From Magicicada septendecula (Eukaryota > Arthropoda > Insecta > Hemiptera > Cicadidae): DNA of 64,000 bases. The stretch is from assembly GCA_034769895.1 (NCBI GenBank), contig CM068368.1, forward strand, positions 340,589,076 through 340,653,075, written 5' to 3'. Shown one piece after another: positions 58,133-64,000 of the stretch. Position numbers and translations under genes: made by a program. How positions within the stretch are numbered: the stretch's first letter is position 1; the number at the start of each line of letters is the position of its first letter. The notes under the pieces are model-generated. The model saw only the letters and a program-made list of their open reading frames with translations, searched no databases and had not been told where the DNA came from.

Positions 58133-60658
58133 CAGTGGCGGTCTGGCTAGGTCGGCAGGTCGGCGATCGCCGACCAAAAAATCTTCAAAGGGCCCCCAAA
58201 AGCGGATTCGTCGAATTTTAAATAAGTAAAAATCGAAGAAATCCGTAATTTCGTTTAATTTTTGGGCGATGAAGCCCAAAATGTGAACTTCAACATCATT
58301 TGCTTTTAAGCAAAAATAATAAGAATACATTTTTAATTAAAAGATATTCATTGAAAAGGAGGCTCAAGCTTTTAATTTTCATAATTTGTAATCTCGTTTA
58401 ATTTTTACGCAACTTGGGGCCCCTATATAATGCAAGCTTAAGAGTGGGCCGAACACCGCCAGCCAGCCGCTAGCGGCTAGTCCTGTTTTTAACATGGAGC
58501 GCAACTTAAAATCGAATTTTATAACACTTAAAATATGATTTAAAATTAAAATGTCACTACCGGAACATTAAATAGTCAAAGTTATAGTATTTCAGCCACT
58601 AAAGAACTGGTTAAGTAAAAAAACGTATTTGTAAAACGAAAAATTAGAAGTATGATTGTCCATTAGGAAAGGCTAAAGTTCTATGGTTATTTTATTAACT
58701 CTTTAAAATTAAACGCGACTGTGTAAAATGTCGAAACTTATACCATATTAAAGAGCGTTTCTATAGCGTTGTTCCTGTAGTGATGGTTAACGTATTTTCT
58801 TACCTGCATAGTTAAAAATATTAAAAATATAGACATTGGCGCATATATATCTATAGACACCCGCGCACTAAAAGGCGATATTTCAATTACGGTCGGCCCC
58901 CTCTTAAGTGGGTACGGGGGTCACACTTATAAATATGCAAATAATAAGTCTCTGCTTTCGATGCCTTAAAACCTAAAGCTTGCAATAAAAAATATGTATT
59001 TTGATTTATGAAGCTTTAAATTATTAAACTAGCGCAAAAAAGGTCATTGCCCAGGGATTTCTATATTAAAATGATAGTAAATCATCAATGTTTGTCGTAT
59101 TTTTGCTGTATCTCCATACTGCGAGAACACAGCGCATGCGCGCGGTTATTTGTTATGCTGGCAATATAGATATTTTGATACTTTCCATTGTTGGCAATAT
59201 CATCCAAAGCCTGTGTTTCTTAGAGAACTACCTTAAATCATCGTTAGATAGATCGCCTAACCTAAAAAGTGTTCTTCATTTAGACTAACTTTATTTATTT
59301 ACTCTCTTTTGTGACCACAAAATATTTAAAATATGAAACGCTCACGAATTTACGAAAGTGGTGCTCAAAAGAAAAAAAAGTATAAAAAGAGAGCTGCATC
59401 GACAGCCAAAAGTGCAGCGAAATTCTCTTCTTGGCTGTGTAATTCAAACAATGAGACAAAAGGAGCTCAGTCTAAATCAGATGAAAGTGAAAACGAATGC
59501 AATCAAGAAGGTAAGCAAGCATTAGTATATTACACACCTAGGGAAGGTAAAGAAAGAATGTCTATTGCTTATATATATTATCACCCGAGGCGAAGCCGAG
59601 GGTAATAAACATGCGGTTTGAGGGATTCTTTTTTACTTCCCGAGATGTATACAAGTACTATTTTTCATCACACGCCTGCCGAAAGTTCCCCGGAATGTGC
59701 CTGTTTTGCGATAGGTAAATAACGCTTTGTTTTATGATTATGACCGCGTGATGAGAAATAGTATACGTCATTCAGCTGGCACACTTCTACTCGACGAAAA
59801 CTATAATATGTACTATAAAATGAAATATATACTAGTCTCCATTATCTTTCTAAAAAGTCCATTATAAATGTATAAATTTTTTATTATTATTAATGTTTTT
59901 CAAAAATGTTTGTACAGTTAAATTTTGAAAGTGCAACATTCAATTTGATATGATACGTTTTAATAATTAAAAATTCATATAATGAATGCGTACATTTTTT
60001 ACACAGAAAATGAAAGCTGCTCATCAGTACCTTCTATTGATCAATGCTCATATGGTTCTGCAGCTTCGAAGGTAACTGCGACTGAACCCGGTGAAGTTTC
60101 CACAGAGAAACCACTTTGGAAATCGAAAACGCAAACTACCTCATTTTCACCAGTAGCTTCTACAAGCAAAACCTCGAATGATTTTACAAATGTTGAAAAA
60201 TCTATCACAGAATCTCCTGATTTTCTCACAGAAGAAGTGTCTTCTTATACTCTGATTAGTAATCGTTCACCAACTTCCTTAGGTTCTAAAGCCACGTATG
60301 AATATAGTTTTGATACTCCTCAAAAATCTTCAGCTTCGTTAGATACACATATTCCTCGCGATTTATCCAACACCAGCTCAGACTCTGAAGAATCTGAAGC
60401 TTCGAAGGAAGAACATAGCCATCAACAATCGTATCAAACGTTTTCCCAGCTTGCATGCTTCGTTAGCCCTAATCAACATGATTCAATTGTAATTAAAAAA
60501 GCCTTCATGGAAAAGCATCCGATTCAGTTTAGTGGGGAAGGTGGAAAAAAAGCTGTTTAAAAGGAATAAATTCCAAATGTTTAGTACCAAGCCACGTGTT
60601 GTTCAATCAAATATATTGCAACTTACCGTCTGCGGCTTTTCGAAACAACGTCTTCACA

Positions 60659-60700
60659 AAGTTGACATGTTTCAGGACACTTGTCCCATCATCAGAACTT
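60659..60700 (-). ncRNA. Hammerhead ribozyme, inverted Penelope-like copy
   Basis: Same structure as the plus-strand copy at 63598-63639. Stem II here has one G-to-A type change (GTCCT in place of GTCCC) that still allows a G-U pair. Confidence 0.75.
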
Positions 60701-60861
60701 AAACAATCGTGCATCATTTAAAGTTGATACACTTGTCAATCAATTAAAACATTAAAATCCAATATGAAACAAATAACTTAAAACAATATGATACTTAAAT
60801 GTTTAAAGCGAGCGCGAAGGTTTAACGATGTACATCGTACGGAGATTGACCGCGCACTGAA

Positions 60862-61637
60862 TTACGTTTTGCTCCCACCACGACAATAGCGCAAGGCAGT
60901 GTCGTACAATACATTTGAATTGAAGAGCAGTTTATCATTTAAAACACGCGGCTTGGTATCAGTATTGTTATATGCTTTATAAATTTCGTACTCTTCAAGA
61001 GCGTTCAAATATCGCCCTTTCTTACATATGTGAAGGGGTATTAAATTAGTTTTAAAATTAGTGTAATTATGATTCTCGGAAATGAGGTGTTCTGCAAATT
61101 TTGACTTGATATTGTCCAAACTGTGAAGGTGTGTAGGCGGCCTATGTTCTGTAAATCTTTTTAAAAAACTACGTCCTGTCTGGCCCACATAAAAAGCGTC
61201 ACAATCGTCACATATCAATTTGTAAACACCAGTTTTGTGTTCAAGGCTGGTAGTTCTGCGGACACGAAGATTATTCATAATATTATTAGTGGTTTTGTAA
61301 GTGACCTTTATATTGCTGGTTTTATTAAAAATTGACCCAAAAATCTTAGGCATAAGGTATGTGTACGGTGTTGCAATGTATTTGCGTGTTGCATTCTCGC
61401 GTGTTTTATGTCCGTTAATGTTTCTATGCTTTTTCTTATGTTTTCGAAGGATGTTGTTCACCATATCGACATCATAACCATTAGTAACTGCAATGTGTTT
61501 AATGGTGTCTAATTCCTCACGGTATTCTTTATCACCGAGGGGCAAAGATAAAAGTCTATAAATCATACTGTGGAAGGCAGCCAATTTCTGGGATAAAGGA
61601 TGAAAGGATATATCAACATATTTGGCAACAGTTAAAT
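60862..61637 (-). pseudogene. Penelope-like RT C-terminus and GIY-YIG domain, truncated inverted copy
   Basis: 240-codon frame from an internal Met (MAAFHSMIYRLLSLPLGDKE) to the stop, nearly identical to the last 240 codons of the plus-strand gene. A frame change near the end adds one residue (RYCRGGSKT versus RYCGGSKT). Further 5', about 80 bp present in the plus copy (after TTTAACTGTTGCCAA) are missing and the copy ends at the junction near 61637. Only the endonuclease part remains. Confidence 0.88.
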
Positions 61638-61641
61638 CTAG

Positions 61642-63435
61642 AAAATTCCTTTAACAAATATTAATTATAATAAAGAACGGAAAATTCTAATAGGATTAAA
61701 ACAAAAATTATCTGACAATAAAGCTCTCGTCACTAAAGCTGACAAAGGTAACACTGTGGTTATTATGGACAGAGAAGATTATAACAATAAAATACAAAAT
61801 TTCATTATTAACAACAACATTGGTTTACTAAATTCTGACCCAACTGAAAATTATGTAAAACGATTAAATCAGTGTATAAACAGATGCACCCATTTGTTTG
61901 ATGAACAAACAAGAAGGTCTTTGAAACCTATAAATTCAAAAGCACCCGTTTTGACGGGTTTACCCAAACTCCACAAGGATGCTATCCCCTTGAGACCATT
62001 AGTAAATTTCACCACTGCTCCGGGGTATAAAACGGCTAAAAAACTAGTTACCATAATAAAACACAATATACAAATAATTAATGATCATAGTCTAATTAAT
62101 AGTGTTGACTTTGTGAATAAGGTTAAAAACTTAATAGTTGAACCGGCTTACAAACTTGTTTCCTTTGATATTGTAGACTTATATACGAATATACCAGTAG
62201 CTGAGACCCTGCGTATACTTAAGATTAACCTTATTAATACTAATAAATTGGATATTGATAGTATAAATGAATTGATGCACATTTTGGAGTTAGTTCTTGA
62301 TCAAAATTATTTTACCCACAATAATCAATTTTTCAGCCAACAAAATGGGTTAGCAATGGGTTCTCCACTTTCAGGTCTTCTTGCAGATATATACCTGAAT
62401 AATTTCGAAAATTCATTCATTCTCACTAATAACAAACACAAGAATAACATAATATTTTACGGCAGGTATGTTGATGATACCTTTTTAATATACAAAGGTA
62501 CACAAAGGCAAATTGATAATTTACATAGTTATTTGAATAATATCAATGACAAAATGCGGTTCACACTTGAAAGTGAAGACAATGGTAAACTGAATTTTCT
62601 AGATTTAACTGTTGCCAAGGACAATAATAAAAAATTACAATTTAACATCTATAGAAAACCCACAACGACTGATGTTGTAATACATGCTAAGTCCTTTCAT
62701 CCTTTATCCCAGAAATTGGCTGCCTTCCACAGTATGATTTATAGACTTTTATCTTTGCCCCTCGGTGATAAAGAATACCGTGAGGAATTAGACACCATTA
62801 AACACATTGCAGTTACTAATGGTTATGATGTCGATATGGTGAACAACATCCTTCGAAAACATAAGAAAAAGCATAGAAACATTAACGGACATAAAACACG
62901 CGAGAATACAACACACAAATACATTGCAACACCGTACACATACCTTATGCCTAAGATTTTTGGGTCAATTTTTAATAAAACCAGCAATATAAAGGTCACT
63001 TACAAAACCACTAATAATATTATGAATAATCTTCGTGTCCGCAGAACTACCAGCCTTGAACACAAAACTGGTGTTTACAAATTGATATGTGACGATTGTG
63101 ACGCTTTTTATGTGGGCCAGACAGGACGTAGTTTTTTAAAAAGATTTACAGAACATAGGCCGCCTACACACCTTCACAGTTTGGACAATATCAAGTCAAA
63201 ATTTGCAGAACACCTCATTTCCGAGAATCATAATTACACTAATTTTAAAACTAATTTAATACCCCTTCACATATGTAAGAAAGGGCGATATTTGAACGCT
63301 CTTGAAGAGTACGAAATTTATAAAGCATATAACAATACTGATACCAAGCCACGTGTTTTAAATGATAAACTGCTCTTCAAGTCAAATGTATTGTACGACA
63401 CTGCCTTGCGCTATTGTGGTGGGAGCAAAACGTAA
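61642..63435 (+). CDS. Penelope-like reverse transcriptase with GIY-YIG endonuclease, 5'-truncated
   Basis: The frame is open from 61642; the first Met is at 61756 (559 residues) but the conserved text NKALVTKADKGNTVVIMD runs upstream of it, so the start is lost by truncation. RT motifs in order: LRPLVNFTTAPGYKTAKKL, LVSFDIVDLYTNIPV, QQNGLAMGSPLSGLLADIYL, and the catalytic FYGRYVDDTFLIY near residue 235. The C-terminal GIY-YIG nuclease is GVYKLICDDCDAFYVGQTGR with FTEHR. The enzyme nicks target DNA and primes reverse transcription there. No internal stop is seen. The lost N-terminus means this copy could not act alone. Confidence 0.93.
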   Translation, partial: KIPLTNINYNKERKILIGLKQKLSDNKALVTKADKGNTVVIMDREDYNNKIQNFIINNNIGLLNSDPTENYVKRLNQCINRCTHLFDEQTRRSLKPINSKAPVLTGLPKLHKDAIPLRPLVNFTTAPGYKTAKKLVTIIKHNIQIINDHSLINSVDFVNKVKNLIVEPAYKLVSFDIVDLYTNIPVAETLRILKINLINTNKLDIDSINELMHILELVLDQNYFTHNNQFFSQQNGLAMGSPLSGLLADIYLNNFENSFILTNNKHKNNIIFYGRYVDDTFLIYKGTQRQIDNLHSYLNNINDKMRFTLESEDNGKLNFLDLTVAKDNNKKLQFNIYRKPTTTDVVIHAKSFHPLSQKLAAFHSMIYRLLSLPLGDKEYREELDTIKHIAVTNGYDVDMVNNILRKHKKKHRNINGHKTRENTTHKYIATPYTYLMPKIFGSIFNKTSNIKVTYKTTNNIMNNLRVRRTTSLEHKTGVYKLICDDCDAFYVGQTGRSFLKRFTEHRPPTHLHSLDNIKSKFAEHLISENHNYTNFKTNLIPLHICKKGRYLNALEEYEIYKAYNNTDTKPRVLNDKLLFKSNVLYDTALRYCGGSKT

Positions 63436-63597
63436 TTCAGTGCGCGGTCAATCTCCGTACGATGTACATCGTTAAACCTTCGCGCTCGCTTTAAACATTT
63501 AAGTATCATATTGTTTTAAGTTATTTGTTTCATATTGGATTTTAATGTTTTAATTGATTGACAAGTGTATCAACTTTAAATGATGCACGATTGTTTT

Positions 63598-63639
63598 AAG
63601 TTCTGATGATGGGACAAGTGTCCCGAAACATGTCAACTT
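63598..63639 (+). ncRNA. Hammerhead ribozyme of the Penelope-like element
   Basis: Core CTGATGA (63603-63609), stem II GGGAC-AAGT-GTCCC with a preceding T, GAAA, then C-AT-G closing a minimal stem III and GTC as the cleavage triplet (63632-63634). Stem I is formed by AAGTT (63598-63602) and AACTT (63635-63639). All invariant core bases are present. Hammerheads with minimal stem III are known from Penelope-like termini. Confidence 0.85.
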
Positions 63640-64000
63640 TGTGAAGACGTTGTTTCTAAAAGCCGCAGACGGTAAGTTGCAATATATTTGATTGAAAAAA
63701 AGCTCCGTTTGAACCATCAAAGCTTTACTATAGAATTTTGCCTAATGGAGAAAAAATTCATAGGAAGTGGCTGTCCTATTCGATCGAACTAAATAAAGTA
63801 TATTGTGCCTGCTGCATGGCTTTTGGAAAAACAGATGTCAGTAATATTTCTTTTATTTCTGGACACAATGTATCTGTCAAACATATATACAAAGCTGTAG
63901 ATAAGCATGAAAATTCACAAAGCCATATAAACGCAGTGACAGCAGCTTTTCAATGCCTTCGAGGCTTTGATATTGCGACTTTTATGAACTCAAATTTGTC

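Larger units (their letters stand above)
60555..63693 (+). mobile_element. Penelope-like element with inverted partial copy
   Basis: Flanked by the 11-bp duplication GAAAAAAAGCT (60544-60554 and 63694-63704) within the hAT-F exon. It consists of a minus-strand 3' part (about 60604-61637) and a longer plus-strand part (about 61642-63693) joined head to head, so the last kilobase occurs twice in opposite orientation. Such inverted, 5'-truncated pairs are a known product of Penelope-like retrotransposition. Both ends carry a hammerhead ribozyme. A 45-bp start (60555-60600) repeats a little of the coding 3' end (CCAAGCCACGTGTT). Confidence 0.9.
58133..64000 (+). mobile_element. hAT-F, hAT transposon continuing past the window
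   Basis: Starts with a hAT-type terminus CAGTGGCGGTCTGGCTAGG followed by a GC-rich palindromic subterminal region (GGTCGGCGATCGCCGACC, about 58154-58171). About 1.2 kb of leader precedes a spliced transposase gene of the zinc-finger type. A Penelope-like element is inserted in the second exon. The intron at 59511-60006 contains a possible small insert starting near 59583 (CACCCGAGGCGAAGCCGAGG). The right end was not seen. Confidence 0.75.
59333..64000 (+). pseudogene. hAT-F transposase, N-terminal half, interrupted by the Penelope-like element
   Basis: Exon 1, 59333-59510: MKRSRIYESGAQKKKKYKKR, a basic start, with FSSWLCNSN. Donor GAAG/GTAAGC, acceptor TTTTTTACACAG; the split codon joins as Glu. 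Exon 2, 60007-60554, is Ser/Thr-rich and ends GEGGKKA, where the Penelope-like insertion begins. After it, at 63705, the same frame continues PFEPSKLYYRILPNGEKIHR and KWLSYSIELNKVYCACCMAF, the TTF-type zinc finger of hAT transposases, then a Cys/His segment (DKHENSQSHINA) to the window end. Apart from the insertion no frameshift is visible, so the insertion is recent. The catalytic part lies beyond 64000. Confidence 0.85.

Overview
The window is eukaryotic nuclear DNA from an animal, most likely an arthropod with a large, AT-rich, repeat-loaded genome. The evidence is spliced transposase genes with GT-AG introns, ZMYM/BED/DDE-type hAT and pogo transposases, a Helentron with an endonuclease domain, Gypsy-like retrotransposons, and a Penelope-like element with a GIY-YIG domain and hammerhead ribozymes. 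The only host-gene sequence recognised is the last coding exon of an aquaporin, on the minus strand near 54.8 kb. No bacterial-type genes, CRISPR arrays, rRNA or tRNA genes were recognised.

The dominant structure is a set of nested transposons. One hAT element (called hAT-A here) starts at 756 and ends at 53210. It has 16-bp perfect terminal inverted repeats (CAGGCGCGGATCCAGG) and the 8-bp target duplication TGCTACAC on both sides. Everything between is hAT-A itself plus later insertions, most delimited by readable target-site duplications. (1) A Helentron (about 1776-23862) sits in a T-T site, and a minus-strand Gypsy-like element with giant 3.3-kb LTRs (Gypsy-L, 8021-23702) is inserted near its 3' end. 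(2) An unclassified element X (25408-34757, 10-bp direct repeat TCGATAGCAA) contains hAT-B (25743-34345, duplication ATCTTTTG), which contains pogo-B (25814-33374, TA), which contains hAT-C (28779-33336, duplication TCCAAAGT). (3) hAT-D (34869-39505, duplication ATATTAAT) contains hAT-E (36557-39282, duplication GCCTATAA). (4) pogo-A (39655-53067, TA) carries, in its intron, a non-autonomous relative of Gypsy-L (Gypsy-N, 41912-50666, duplication ATAT) and probably a solo LTR (about 40023-41903). Four separated pieces of the hAT-A transposase line up as N-terminus, core and C-terminus across these insertions.

Most of the coding elements are decayed by frameshifts and stops. The clear exception is hAT-C, whose three exons splice in phase 0 into about 900 codons with no defect that I can see, between intact ends. 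Gypsy-L is young, because its two LTRs differ at only about ten sites plus small indels by eye, but it has three single-step frame breaks. Gypsy-N keeps LTRs, primer-binding site and a coiled-coil Gag-like protein but has lost protease, reverse transcriptase and most of integrase, so it would depend on a relative such as Gypsy-L.

Right of the nest (53.2-58.1 kb) is AT-rich sequence with the aquaporin exon, a CA microsatellite and two inverted-repeat elements carrying hammerhead-like motifs. From 58133 to beyond the window end lies another hAT (hAT-F). Its second exon is split by a Penelope-like element (60555-63693) with an 11-bp target duplication. That element is a palindrome: a truncated minus-strand copy joined to a longer plus-strand copy, each ending in a hammerhead ribozyme.
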